Assembly (NCBI GenBank): GCA_012861695.1
Contig: JAAOOA010000480.1
Coordinates: 1-64,000, forward strand
Reading direction: 5' to 3'
Length of the DNA: 64,000 nt
DNA from: Trematomus loennbergii
Lineage: Eukaryota; Chordata; Actinopteri; Perciformes; Nototheniidae
A model generated the notes under the pieces. It was not told where the DNA came from. It saw nothing but the letters and a program-made list of their open reading frames with translations, and made no database searches. Positions 20,602 to 33,510 of this stretch are shown here, in pieces; position 1 is the stretch's first letter, and each line of letters begins with the position of its first letter. A program made the translations under genes and the position numbers.

Positions 20602-21367
20602 TCAAATGTACTGGAAATATAAAAAGAATGTGATGATTTAACATGGCCCCTGTGAATAATATATAAACCTATATTATATTGTTGGAATGTAAATAGTGAT
20701 GCATGAAGGTTTAGGTAATGTTGTAGCTGGTCAAAATGTGGGGCTTCGACAAACTGTGCATACATACAGTTAATACATCACAAGTTTCAAAGCATCCCCA
20801 AGTTCATCACCAGTAATGTAGGTACATGACTCCAATCATCATGATATTTGGCCTGTTTTAAAAAAGACAAAGCATGGAAACAACTCTCAGTCAGCGACCA
20901 ACAGAAGAGCTTTTTTACATCCTTCCTACAAAGAGAGATCAAGCGTCCTGTTTGTAATGGACTTAAATAATTCGCCTGGTGTTTAGTCACTCTTTGAGAA
21001 AACTCCTCATTAGAAATAGAAACATCATCAACTCGACCTCAGCCCTGTCAGCACTTCTGTTGCTTGTTTTGTCTTTGAGCAAGTAACAGAAGTAAGTTAT
21101 TTAGGGTTCCCTCGGAGCTGAAGTACATCCAGACTGAACAGCAAGGGCTGCCATGTTCGCTTGCTCTGCATAATAAGATCTGATCACAATATGGACAGGA
21201 GGCAGGCATGCATGTGAATGTAGATGTAAAGGCGTGATTGGATTGTTCATTAGCTGCGCAGGAAATCTAAATTCATTACACTGTGTGATGAAAACCAGGT
21301 CTTCAGGTCATGATGAATAACCTGCCAAATCAAATCTAATTGACAAAAATCCAGATTTTAAATGATA
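20602..21367. other. Intergenic, no gene seen
   Basis: No supported gene, RNA or repeat recognised; only short open frames. Confidence 0.5.
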
Positions 21368-21375
21368 ATCTAGAG

Positions 21376-21954
21376 CAGGGGTGTCAAACTCAAATACACA
21401 GTGGGCCAAAATTAAAAAATGGGTACTCGTCGAGGGCCGGACTGGTTCAATGTTTATTGCAAAACGTATTGAAATGAAATGATTGCACATATTAAACCTG
21501 GAACTAACAAAGCTTAAATGATTGCCTATAAAAACATTAAATAATCAGTTGCATTCATTTCTTATGGCTCTATCTGCAGCTTTTCCAGAGTCATTTCTTA
21601 TGATTACATTTTTCCACAGGCCAACAACAGCTTCAAAAACAACTATTTCTCTCAAAGAAAAAACCAAACATGCCCTGTTGTCGTGAGAAAAAACGTGCAG
21701 AAGGAAACATCCATGTAAACTCAGTGTGCTGCTCTGTGATGCTAGTTCAAGCAGATACTTGGCATCTCATCTCGGGTGCAAGTTCATCAATGTTGGGCTC
21801 AGGCTCTGAGCTGAGGAAACCCTCAGGGTTGATGAAAGTGTGCTGCAATATACCGGCGGGCCAGATCTAATAGTAATTAAACATTATCTGCGGGCTGAAA
21901 TTAAATCCACCAAGGGCCTGATTTGGCCCCCGGGCCTTGAGTTTGACACATGTG
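21376..21954. mobile_element. Non-autonomous hAT transposon, 579 bp
   Basis: Terminal inverted repeats are CAGGGGTGTCAAACTCAA at the left and CACATGTGTCAAACTCAA (inverted) at the right. Flanking 8-bp duplications are ATCTAGAG (21368-21375) and ATCTAAAG (21955-21962), one mismatch. The subterminal GGGCCGG and GGGCCAGAT or TTGGCCCCCGGGCC words are typical of a hAT/Charlie-like family seen in many vertebrates. No transposase is encoded. Confidence 0.88.
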
Positions 21955-21962
21955 ATCTAAAG

Positions 21963-23865
21963 GCTTTAAATATGACTCAAAAATGTGTTTGTCATATGTC
22001 CGTGTTTCAATCTTCTTACGTTTTTAAGCTTACTTTTTGTCATGACCCTTATTCTGGCCGTCTCTTTTATGCTACAATCTTGAGACCCTGTCTTATGTTT
22101 CTTTTGCATCATAACTGACGTTTTTATTTCTGCAGTGTGTGTTGATTTGGAACTTGCTGCATTTCATATGTGCTGTTATTAAGAGTAATGATTTAGTATA
22201 TCTCTGAGGTTGTTTGTGTGGCATCTGGGGGCATTTACTTTTGGATTATATGGGTTTATACACACTGCACTAACTAGGGAGAGGTGATTATAGCGAGTAT
22301 TAAAGGGATCTATGCGATTGCATTGTATTAGCCTAACATTTGTCTTTTACTGTTTGTGTAGTGGTATATATTTATAACTGTGACTTCTTCTGTTCTCCTC
22401 TGTTTATAGAGAACGCTTTTCCAGTTGAAATGCAAGTATTTACAATATTGCCCAAACTTTGTTTCCGATCTAATTTCAAGTAACATTTTGTTTTACTTTC
22501 TGCCAAGGATCTCATTCTTGACCTGCTTTAAATCTGGACCATGTCTCTTTACGTCAAATAACTGTTTTTCATCCCTTTACACTTTACTTTGCTTCCACAT
22601 CCTTTGGGAAACAATACTCGGCGAAGAAGCACTTCAAAAGGCTACGCTGTAGTATCTACGAGAAAGTTTTGATCAGTAACTCCTCACCCTCTGGGATAAG
22701 TGTTTGGCGAGAGTAGAAGGTGTCGAGATGTTTACGAAACACTTTCAAATGTGTCTGCGATTATAATGATGTCCAGGAGTAATTGAATATGCAAGAATAA
22801 TCATCCTTCTTATAAGAAGCATGCAAACTGTCTGCTTGTTTCCCTTTATAGCACTCACGGCCTAATTAGGATCATATTCAATCTGTTGTGCACAGATTCA
22901 TTTCGCTGGCCTGACGCCTTTGGCAAGGTGCCATGATTTGAGTGTGTAGCAAACACTGGCCACAAACAAAAGCAGAGGTGGCCTGGAAGCAGCGTGGTGG
23001 CATGTCGGACTCTTTGGGCTGTTTGTGTTTCAAGCTTCTGCTTTAGGAGTAATGTTTTCCCTCTGACCTCGGCGAGCCAGACACAAAAGCTTTCAGTCAA
23101 AGTGGCGTGACTGCTGCATTATGAATGTTCCTGCAGAGTTTTCCATCAGCCCTGACTCAGCAAAGACTTTCACTCTTTTCTCAAAGTATCACTCTGTGCA
23201 TAAGTGACTGGAGCTGAAACCAGGCGTGAGGGAGGTCTGCTGAAAGCATTGGAGAGCACTGAATCATGGCGGCCTGGAAACAGAAAGCTGGAATTACATT
23301 TAGGGATTCATCTGACTTAATATCCACTGTCAGCGTTAGTGATGTGCACTCAACTTCTTTCACAGTGTTACTTTGAGGGATGTAACTACATCAGACCTTT
23401 GGACTTTTTAAACTTTTTGCATAATATGGTGTCCGTTACTCTGTTACCCTCTGCTAAATAGTTTGACCTGACATCCAGTCGCATAACGATGACTTTGCAA
23501 CGCTAGCCAGAATCTCAATCTGCCGACAAAACTCTCACATGTTTAGCTTTCAGACGAAGATCTGCAACACCACAGCTGCTTTAATTCACAGAGTTCGAAT
23601 GGAAAGCCTCAGCTCGGGAAGATGGGTCCAAACTAATGTCACCTTGTTTGAGTCAAGGCCTGCAGAATGGAGAGTAGGAGTCGTATGCTGAGTCCTAATG
23701 CAGCAGTCTGAGTGAATGTGCATCCAGGTGACATTGCAATGTAGAGCCGTGCACGACACCCTAAAGTTGAACACATAATGGGGTGCAAAACATGGTCATA
23801 GATCACATCTGTGCGAGCACGCCTCTGCTGAAGCTCAATTTGTCACAATCTATTACAGTCTCCCA
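21963..23865. other. Intergenic, no gene seen
   Basis: No coding, RNA or repeat element recognised. Open frames of up to 81 codons lack any support. Confidence 0.5.
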
Positions 23866-23887
23866 CCACACACACCACACACACACA

Positions 23888-23963
<76 letters not shown>
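23866..23963. repeat. CA microsatellite, interrupted
   Basis: About 98 bases of CA repeat with single-base interruptions (CACC, GCAC). Confidence 0.97.
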
Positions 23964-23967
<4 letters not shown>

Positions 23968-24096
23968 GATTATTCTCACTGCCAGTCTTCTGTGTAAATG
24001 CACACAAAAGCCGGTTTACAGCATATAACTGAATTCAATCCCACACACATACATAAATGGACTTCTACCACTCCATTTTGTGCAGACTTCCAAACC

Positions 24097-24235
<139 letters not shown>

Positions 24236-24238
24236 ACA

Positions 24239-24974
24239 AACTATTGTATCATCCAATTCAAAAGCCTGCACACATTACACAGAGAACCACACTAAATGAG
24301 TTCCCTGCTTGAATAACAAACCACTACAACATGCTACAGAGAGAATTCCTTCCTCTCTTCTTATTTAACATGCAGGGCATTAATTGTCTGCATGATAAAT
24401 CACAGCCATTTTCAGCAGCACCCATGTGACATGCACACTCGGGTTGTTTATAAGCACAGATGTGAAAACATAATCTCTGGATTCGCAGGGAGAATGTCAA
24501 GGGAGGGCCGCCTCTTATTCGCCTTAATGAATCATGCTATAACTTCATTTTGCAGGAGCAACCACACAGTGTGCATGCTCTATGTGGTGGATGAGCGGAG
24601 CACGTGCTTCATGTTTGATTATGGTGATGCGTCTCCGGGAGGATATTTACACATGATGCACAACGCTCATGACATGCTTTCCAGGATTTACATGAAAGCG
24701 TGTTGTCATTTAATTTGGGCAACAGCTCTTGTGATAAATTGTCATTATAGTATACATGACACATTACAGCTATTTAATTAATGTTACACTTTGACATCTT
24801 GTCTGGAGTAGAAAGGAATCATGCTTCCTATAAAATAAGATTATTGATTTCAAGGGCTGAAAATATACTTTTAGATTGAAATAGGTACAGTACACAACCT
24901 AAATATGGATAGAATAGAAAATAAAAGACTAAAGGAGAACATTTGGAGACAACAATTGCAAGGTAAAGTGACAA
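24239..24974. other. Intergenic, possible conserved element
   Basis: 24390-24785 has balanced composition, several ATTA/TAAT words, and a 129-codon open frame with no recognisable family. It could be a conserved non-coding element or simply unique DNA; this cannot be decided from one sequence. Confidence 0.3.
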
Positions 24975-24975
24975 T

Positions 24976-25180
24976 GGGGCGGCAGTGGTTCAGTGGGGCG
25001 GCAGTGGTTCATTCTGTAGGGGATTGGACTTTTGTTCCGATCGGACAAAAAATACGGAGTGTGGACTGTTACTGGAGAGGAGCAGTTCACCTCCTGGGCC
25101 ACTGCCGAAGTGCCCTTGAGCAAGGCACCTAACCCCAACTGCTCACTGGCGCCGGCTAGACTGGCTGCCTCCGCTCTGAC
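24976..25180 (+). mobile_element. tRNA-derived SINE, plus strand, degenerate
   Basis: The head begins GGGGCGGCAGTGGTTCA, and this head segment is partly duplicated (GGGGCGGCAGTGG twice). It is followed by CGGAGTGTGGACTG, TTCACCTCCTGGGCCACTG, the core GTGCCCTTGAGCAAGGCACC, and CAACTGCTCACTGGCGCC. This matches the layout of a common fish SINE; the B box is degenerate. Confidence 0.75.
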
Positions 25181-25279
25181 CTCTCAACTGCATGTGCATG
25201 TGTGCATATAACTGTGTGTGTATTTGTATATGTATGTGCATGATGTAAAAGTGTGTACTGTGTGTACTGTATGTACCTG

Positions 25280-25673
25280 ATCTGATCCCACCCACATACT
25301 CCACCCAGAATTCCAGCTCCTACCTTCTGGTAGAAGATTCAGGGTTCCCAAGAGCAGACTGAACCGCTATAAGCACTCATTCCTACCTATGTCCATTAAG
25401 CTTCTTAACATTCACATGAAATGAAATGTAGTCAAATGTAATGAAATGTACTTTTTAAATGTTGGCCATGAGGGTTGTGCAATAGGTCGCCATTGTCAGT
25501 ATGTGCGTCTGTGTATTGTGTTTGTTCAAACGGTGTATGACTGATGATATGTGTATGTCTCTTAATGTCCACTATGTTTGTATATGTACATGTATGCGGA
25601 ACTGCAGGACGGAGTCCAGAACAAATTTCCTTACGGGGACAATAAAGTATATCGTATCGTATCGTATCGTATC
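25280..25673 (+). mobile_element. 5'-truncated LINE tail, second copy
   Basis: The plus strand encodes LIPPTYSTQNSSSY and then a 3' UTR nearly identical to the LINE at 18059-18643 but in opposite orientation. It ends ACAATAAAGTATATCG plus about six ATCGT units. A 7-bp duplication, GTACCTG, flanks it (25273-25279 and 25674-25680), though its right end overlaps the pentamer tail. It inserted just downstream of the SINE. Confidence 0.85.
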
Positions 25674-25680
25674 GTACCTG

Positions 25681-27738
25681 TATTAAAAAAACGCATGTGT
25701 GTGTACGACAGAGTGGAAACTGAATTTCCACTCTGTCGTATAAAGGTCTTCTTATTCAATAATGATATAAAGGTGGATGTAGGAAGAACAAGACGTCCAC
25801 TAAAGCTGTTTCGGGGACAGACGAGGCGCCAAAGAAAGAAGACCTCAGCTAGGGAGATTGCTCTCTAGGTCAATACACGACAATAACGCTGCTTATCACA
25901 GCAATGCAGAACACACTTAGATCAACTGAGCTCTTTCAACAAGTGAATAAAGACACTCTCAGTCACTATCAACGCTTTGAACAAGTAAATAGCTGGATAA
26001 AATACTGTCTCTGAAAAGACAGGAAGCTGCCTCCTCCTGTCCTTGCCTCAGGTCATGTCAAGTTCAGGTTCACTGGTAAAGATGACATATTCACCAGAAA
26101 ACAGCACCATCGGTTGGATGCTCAAATGCTTACAGTAAAATGAAATGTTTGACCTTTGTGGTAAATATGGTCTGTCCTCTCCATAAGCAAGTGAAAAAGG
26201 GCAGTGACAGAATCTTGGTTAAAAGGTGTTCGGGTATACAAAGCATAGTATATAGTGGATACCTTCTTCATCAAATTACATTACAGCAAGGGCGACCTGT
26301 AGAATAATGTATAATCTGATGGCTTCAAGTGTGAATGGTGAATGGGAAAAGGTTTGAATAGAAACTAGATGAAACAATGGGCGAAACAGAAATAAATACA
26401 TGAATAAGTAATGATAAAATGCAGCTGCATTGGCACAAGACACATACCACTTTTGATGCAAATGTAGCACAAAGTCATGCATCATAAACAGTTATTTTAG
26501 GCCGTTCTTTAAGGGGGCTATGATTGTTAAAGTATGTTCACATAAACTTTGTTATAATTATTATTATGAAAAAAAAAATGTATCTGACATGTTCAATAAA
26601 TGGGAAAAAACGAATAAATGGTTTGTTTTCAGAATCTGCTGTAGAGGACAGGCTTTGTTTGAGGTAATACGATTTGACTCAATAAGTTTATATTTTTATT
26701 GCGTTCCATTCTATGATTTAAGGTAAATGTCCTTCTGGTTGGTTCTTTATAACAAAAAGTTGGATGTTTTTGTTCAATTTTATTTGAAGAGCCTTGGATG
26801 ATAATAGGAAGTTTTTATTTGCAATTAAAGAGGGTGAACAAAAAGTACAAGGTAGTTGTACTTGACTATTTTCAAGTACTTTGTATTTCTATATTATGTT
26901 TTTTCATTTTAAACTCACTGCTCTCTATTAGATATTTTTTGACAGATGTTGTTACTTTACCGATACAATTTACATTAATAATAAAATAATATTCTAAAAT
27001 ATAATTTATGTTTTATCATTTTATCATTATAATTGTTTTATATTATTTGTGTATTTACTCCATTTAAAATATTTGACAGATTTTTTTACTTTACAGATTA
27101 TTATTTGTACGCACAAATATGGTCTTATTCTTTATATTTGATGTGTCTTTTGTCTTGGTCTGGGCACTGCTTTTGTCCTATCTTGGATTTATATGTTTTC
27201 TTGCTTGCACTTTGCCTTGTGATCGTATTGTGAATCTGTTCTATTTAAGAACAATCAATAAAAAAAAGAAATATTGATTTTTAGCTGTCAGTCTAACTCG
27301 TGATGACCCCCTGGAGGTCATACAGTAACAGTACAGTGTGGTACGGTACTCCTGAATAAAACAGTGCATACAGCACCTTTTTATTCAACACTAAAGCATG
27401 TATGTGTGTGAGTGCAATAATAAAACTCTCTTTCCTCCCCCTCGCAATTGATATTTCATTTATATCCTATCCTATGTGTCCTTCATTCTGCTGCTGTAGT
27501 ATATTGGTTTATCCAGAATATTTGATGTTGTGTATTGTTTGTGATATATGTCGTTTTAAACTGTATGTATATATTTGCTGTTTATGTTTATTTTAATTGT
27601 ATAATGTTCATACTTTATACCACCTTTTAAATCGTTGTGCTAAATGTTGTTTTAATATTTGTAATTAAACTGTGTATCTTTCTTGTTTTATTTGAGTCTC
27701 TTTGAGCACCCGATAAAGCACTTGAAAATACAAATGTA

Positions 27739-27740
<2 letters not shown>
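25681..27740. other. Intergenic, AT-rich, no gene seen
   Basis: 25706-25740 holds a short inverted repeat (ACAGAGTGGAAACTGAATTT... against TTTCCACTCTGTCGT). 26560-27680 is strongly AT-rich with polyadenylation-like AATAAA words but no coding region. Confidence 0.5.

Positions 27741-27775
<35 letters not shown>
27741..27775. repeat. TTA microsatellite
   Basis: About eleven TTA units. Confidence 0.95.
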
Positions 27776-27828
27776 TTAATGCTTGAACACAATGCTGTTA
27801 CAAAATAATTTCCAAATTTGGCATGAAT

Positions 27829-27985
27829 TATCTATCTATCTATCTATCTATCTATCCATCTATATATCTATCTATCTATCTATCCATCCATCCATATATC
27901 TATCTATCTATCCATCTATCTATCTATCCATCTATCGTATCTATCTATCTATCTATCTATCTATCCATCTCTCCATCTATCCATA

Positions 27986-28021
<36 letters not shown>

Positions 28022-28066
28022 CATCCATCTATCCATCTATCCATCTATCCATCTATCCATCTATCC

Positions 28067-28117
<51 letters not shown>
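27829..28117. repeat. TATC/CATC compound tetranucleotide repeat
   Basis: 289 bases of TATC with interspersed CATC units, ending about 100 bases before the start of the CpG-rich segment proposed as the fstl5 promoter. Ser-Ile-Tyr-Leu open frames here are artefacts. Confidence 0.98.
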
Positions 28118-28149
28118 ATTTTAGTGAAGTGCAGTTTGGCTCTGGTACA

Positions 28150-28645
28150 TAAACGCCTCACATTCCGGTGTCAGTCTACCCTGGTTTGGTTGTTTCTACT
28201 GCCTACTACGGGACGTTTGTGATTGGTTCTATCCTCCCTCTGCCCCTCCTTCTCCCCTCGTATGTAAATCTGGTCGGGACTGAGCCGGTAGGTGAGGTTG
28301 GGGCTGGTGGCTCCTGCCTCGCGCACAAGAGACCCGAGCGTGGCCGAGGTGAGATCACTGCGCCTCCGGAGCTGTCCTCTGTGCCGGTGCTGAACTCCAC
28401 ATCGCCCTATTTCCCCTTCGTCCTCCTATATCGGCTCTGCTGTGCACTGTGATATTTTTGGGACGGGATTAACAACCTTCTTTTTGGCTGTTTTTAGGTG
28501 CAAACTTCACCTCTCGAAAACACATCGAGATTACACACAACCAGCCGTGGATTTGAAGGAGATTAATACTAGTTTGTGGGTCTTTTCACCTCTAAACTCG
28601 CTTGGATTATAGCCTACTCTGGATGGTTAACGTCAGGACACAAAG
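28150..28645 (+). promoter_or_regulatory. fstl5: Putative fstl5 promoter and non-coding exon 1
   Basis: After AT-rich and simple-repeat DNA the composition changes to GC- and CpG-rich (28240-28400, with many CG dinucleotides). The segment ends with CACAAAG followed by the splice donor GTAAAT at 28646. In vertebrates FSTL5 has a non-coding first exon far upstream of the ATG exon (recalled knowledge), and exon 2 here indeed begins with untranslated bases after a splice acceptor. The transcription start cannot be placed, and whether this exon belongs to fstl5 is an inference. Confidence 0.45.
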
Positions 28646-30267
28646 GTAAATACATGTTTTATTTGTTGTTGACTTTGTGTTTTAGACAGACGTCCCCCCT
28701 CTGGCTCGTTTAACCCTCATCATCTGCGAACTCTTCTCCAATAATCCGCCAGGTCACTCTCCTTAACTCAGGGAATATCTCGCAACCTCAGGCTTTTCAG
28801 TTTCTTGTCTCCAGGTCCCGTAGGCTCAAATCATTTTATATCAGGAGATGTGAAGTTCAGATTACTGTCACTTCCTTCCCACTGTAATACAATCAATGCG
28901 TTTGCAACGATTGGAGACACGCCACGATGCCCAGAGCTTTTAATTCATCGCGTAGTACTTAGTGTGTTATTTTTCCTTGCCACACTAATCCTTGAGTGAC
29001 ACCGTTAGCAGCAGAGGGATTATACTTTTGTTTTTCATCCTCAGTTTTGCGCCTGACTCATTTGGCACTGTATTATAGGCTCCATCGCAAAAGGGGGTTG
29101 GACATTAATTGTGTTGTTTGATGGTTTGCGAATTACATTTAGGATTTCTTTTGTTGTTTTTATCGCCCCGATCGTGCAGCAGATGGAGTCAGAGCTATCG
29201 TAAAACCAATTAAGTTCTGCCATCGATACGACTCAGATTTACTGCCTGAAATCCTGCGAGGACCTCTCTGTTGATGGATATAGAGCAGCCTTATCTGTAG
29301 GTCCGGGAAAACATATTTTGTTGCCTATAAAAATCCTATAACTGAATTCCTATAGATATATTTTAAAACACTTTATACAACAACACATCCGAGTATTAAA
29401 ATCCCCCCAGAAATACTAACTGCAAGCTACAGAATGTACATTTTACTCACATAAGTACTCATTTGAGGTGATTGTGCAACTGTTTAAACACTTTAACATT
29501 TCAAAGCAATATCATTTGACATCTTTTGCTCCGTGTTGATTCACTATATCAATAATACTTTACTATACAAACAAATCATGGTTTATGCAAATAATGAGGC
29601 TTTTTTCACATTCAACTCACCATTAGTGTTTATTTGAGCTTTATATTGAAAATGATAATAACAATATGACTTTGTGTAACACTCACAAAGTCATTATTTT
29701 TCACTTAAAGTACATATACTTTTATTTAAGCGACATTTCAAACATGGATTTTTCCTTGTAATACAGTGTTTTTTATAGTGTATAAATGTAGTGCCTCCAT
29801 CAATTAATGTAAGAATATATTATGGTGACTTTCATTATTCCAGATGTTAGTCTGCTAACAGCTTTATGTATTTACAGTAACAGGTAAAGGTGACAACAAG
29901 ACAAACAATGTGCTGGTTGTTCATTAAAACAAACACAGCAGTGCACTCTACATATTGTGTTTACTTGACTTTTTCATGATTAACCATGCACCAAAAAACA
30001 TCTGATGCCGCCAATATTAGTGTGGATCCTACAGAATCCGTGCAGTTTGAACGTTCAGTCGTCTGTGTGCTTTTTACAATCCAGTTTCAATCCATTTATT
30101 CCCACAATGCATTCACTTTATCCGTGAAAGCTCTTTGAAACCACAAAATATAATCTATTTCCAGTGGTGCATTGAATGAATGAGTGGGTCTGTTTTTCAA
30201 GGCTGCACTCCCTAATTGATTATGCACTTGAATACAAAACAGAGACTGAGTACAATATGATCAATAT
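28646..30267. other. Intronic unique DNA, nothing recognised
   Basis: AT-rich, no repeat family or RNA gene identified. Confidence 0.45.
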
Positions 30268-31085
30268 TTAAAGGGCCCATGTCATGCTTTTCCGGTTATT
30301 ACCCGTCCCCTTGTGTGTTATGAAGGTTTTTCTGCATGTAAACGGTCTGCAGAGTCACAAACCCTCAAAGTACACCCTGTAGCGAGTAAACTCTAACACA
30401 GAAAATACCTGTCTATGCTCCCCAGAACACCTCGTTGGAGATTTCTCTTTTTCCATTGTTTTCTTCCTGGGTTCTGTGACGTGTGAACACCCAAATCAAC
30501 AACAAATGACCGGATTGACCCAAATGGACAATCCGCGGAGCACCTCACACACCAGGATCCCTTGGCTAACTAACAGGGAGTCCCCATTGACTTGCATAGA
30601 GCTCCCTGAACGCTGGTAATAGACGAGTTGGGATCGCGGAGAAATGCTCTCCGCAGACCCATTCTCACAGCGTTATAAACCTTTTTCTTACTCAATATCA
30701 AGCCACACTTATTGTTTTTACTGTGAGTGTTTGTGTGTGCTCAGGATGAGTTTCGCTTGTTCTCGCTGTATCGCCGACCCGGAAACCTGTCCGCTCCTCG
30801 CAGCAGCGAAGCAGCGGCGAGCAGCAACGAGCCTCGCAACGAGCCTCGCAACGAGCCTCGCAACGTCCCGACCAATCAGAGCACACTGGGCTCACAGGAG
30901 GAGGGGGGGGGAAGGAGCTCCAACAAGCCGTTTAGGACAGAGAGTGAATACTGGTGAATACACATACGATACAGAGATGCTGTATGAGAAACCAATGTGA
31001 GTTTGGAAAATTGCACAATTTAAATATATTCTACTATACAATGGAAATATGATCAGTAGAAATGGCCATGACATGGGACCTTTAA
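30268..31085. mobile_element. TTAA-flanked MITE, family B, full copy (818 bp)
   Basis: TTAA at 30268-30271 and 31082-31085, with inverted ends AGGGCCCATGTCATG and AGGTCCCATGTCATG (14 of 15 match). The interior holds a 12-bp tandem repeat (AACGAGCCTCGC, about three units, 30826-30864). A shortened relative lies at 46468-46649. Confidence 0.85.
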
Positions 31086-32816
31086 GCTATAGATGCTATG
31101 TGATATATATATATATATACTGTATGTGTTGTGCAGAAATAGTGAGGATACTTTGATAGGGTGCTAGCCTCTATAGCCTATATAACACATAAATATGATA
31201 CTAAAGCACTAAGTTATTTTCAAGCTCACGAGGACAAAGCCAAACAACTGTTCACAAATCTACATAAGTCTAGAAAAAGCTTTTTTCCCACTTTCCCACC
31301 CCATCTCAGATCCAATTAAGCCATTTAACAACAGGTAGGAGATGGTGCCGGCTGAGCAGGTACCGGTGTTAATGGAGCTGCTCTGCTTTTCATTTCATTA
31401 CAATGACTTTCTCGGAGCACCGCGGGGAGGCAAAGGCTTTTCAGTCAATAATTCTTTTCACTAGAAAGAAGGAAATTAATGATGGGAAACTGATCAAAGC
31501 GTTTGAGATGTGAGAGGAAAACTACAAAGTGCCAGTGCAGCTGGTAGCAGGTGAAGGCAGATTGGAAGAATACGACAATAAGGCTGTATCTTTAGGAGGA
31601 CACATGCACTGCCACTGAAAATAACACAGCTTTAGAGTATTGATGATGATCTCAGATGCCCTAACCTTTTACATAGATGTACTTATCACCCTCAGAAAAG
31701 TGTTTATGATGATTCTTTAGAAGCATATTATACTTTTATGGCTTTCTGCACATATCTTAGATGCATCCACATTCAGCAGCTTCACTTTTCAATGCTAGGT
31801 CAGGTCCGAAAGGCTTTTCCATTCCTGGCCATTAATATTATGATCATGCATTAACACTTTTTTGGCTACCGTGCTATCTATTTAAAGATCCCGGTCGTTT
31901 CTACTCTGGCACTGAACAAAAAGGAGATGAAACCACGTTTGTATCTAATTAGTTTGTCGAGAGATGCACTTCACTCAGAATACAAAATCATGTTTTACAG
32001 TAAAGTATAGGCAACTCGCAATAAAGAAACAAAACAAATCTATAATTAGTTAGATGATAAAAAATCTCTACCCGGTATTCAACCCAGTGATATGCATCTT
32101 AGGGGGATAAGGATATATTATCTGTATGTCTTCCAGTCATACCACTTTGTTCAATTCATACAATTAATGCTTTATCAAAGGTCGTACAAACAGATGGCGT
32201 ATTTTATGTACATAGCCATACCCTTGTTCATATATATACATACACACACATATACTCTTATACATATTTCCGCCTGTACGTACATTTGCAGACTTACAGT
32301 AAGCAGGTCAGCAGAACTGAACCCAACCAGTGTGCAGATGAAACCTCTGTAGCTGCTCTGCCTGCTACCTTCAGGATGCTTCAGGATCTAAAGAGTCCAA
32401 TATGTTTAGGTGCTTTTCCATCACCATACCGCTACTGAACTCAATGTGAAGAAAATATAATGGAATAAGATGGCATGCCTTTCATCTATACGGTACATTA
32501 TATAAGGCAGTATAATTGCATCTATTAAGTGAAAAGCACTTCAGGGGTCCTTGAAGATGGAGACTTAAAACACTTTCCACATTAGAAACTCAGATAGTGA
32601 ATTCATCATATCATACTGTTGGAAAGCCAGGGATGCTGTTGACATTTAAATGTTAAGTTAACTTAAATAGAATATTGTTTTTCACATTGTCATCAATGTA
32701 CTGGTAGACAGTATTTCCAGTCAAACCTGTAGACATTGAGTTTGGTAGATTAGTATCCAGAGTGTTTGGAATTAAGACATATTTCTGTGGATTGTATTGG
32801 TACCTTTAAAATGCCT
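31086..32816. other. Intronic unique DNA, nothing recognised
   Basis: Short TA repeat near 31106-31121; otherwise no feature identified. Confidence 0.45.
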
Positions 32817-33012
32817 GACATTACATTACATGTTACTTGTTAGACGCTTTTATCCAAAGCGACTTACATATCAATACTGTGGGAATCCCCAGGAGAATTT
32901 GGGGTGACGTGTCTTGCCCAGGGACACAACAACATTTGACTGCAGTGGGGTTTGAACCTGTGCTCTCCTGATCCGAACACCAACACACTACTCCGCTACG
33001 CCACACGCCTCC
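32817..33012 (-). mobile_element. tRNA-derived SINE, minus strand, different tail
   Basis: On the minus strand the tRNA-like head has A box TGGCGTAGCGG and B box GGTTCAAACCCC. A core GTCCCTGGGCAAGACACG follows, then the tail TAAGTCGCTTTGGATAAAAG and an ATGTAATGTAATG end. This tail motif is very common in fish genomes. An isolated piece of the same tail lies at 59531-59590. Confidence 0.85.
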
Positions 33013-33166
33013 CTAACATGATACTTTTAATGGACCTCCTCTGTTTTGTGGTATTGGCAGGTATGTTGGCAATATAAATCTCAAGACTTGGCCACATAAA
33101 ACCAAAACTAAATCACTGGAGCTGAGTGAAAACATAATTATTTTGTAAATGTGGTGAACCCAACCG

Positions 33167-33510
33167 TTAAAGGAATAGTTCAACCCTTTCCAAAATGCAC
33201 CATCTTCTGAGAGTTAAATGAAAAGATCAATACTTCTCTCATATCCGTGCCCAGAGCCGGAAGGCGTTTAGCTGGAAACAGAAACTCTGGCTTTATTTCC
33301 ACTTCTACGCAGCACCTCTGAATATCACTTACTGACATCTTATTTGTGTAATCCACACAGAGATAAGTCTTGATATGAAGATGTTCGCTTACGTAAAATA
33401 ACTGGCAATGTTTTGGCAACTTGCAGCCTCCGAATGTTTTTCTGGCAACCTCAAGGTGAGGACAGGTCACTGATCCAGCTGCTGCCAAGAAGCTGTTACA
33501 GCACAAAGAC
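33167..33510. mobile_element. MITE-like copy, family D, diverged
   Basis: Begins TTAAAGGAATAGTTCAAC, the start of a MITE family I recognise as common in fish, followed by TTTCCAAAAT and GAGAGTTAAATGAAAAGATC. The right end is not clear. Diverged relatives lie at 36199-36360 and 37059-37230. Confidence 0.55.

Noticed and set aside
24392..24781. 129-codon frame as a gene
   Set aside because: No recognisable domain, no splice or promoter context, ordinary length for chance in this composition; kept only as a possible conserved element.
27783..28152. 109-113 codon Ser-Ile-Tyr-Leu proteins
   Set aside because: TATC repeat translation.
28168..28452. 94-codon frame in the CpG-rich segment
   Set aside because: No family resemblance; better explained as promoter or untranslated exon sequence, where long open frames are common by composition.
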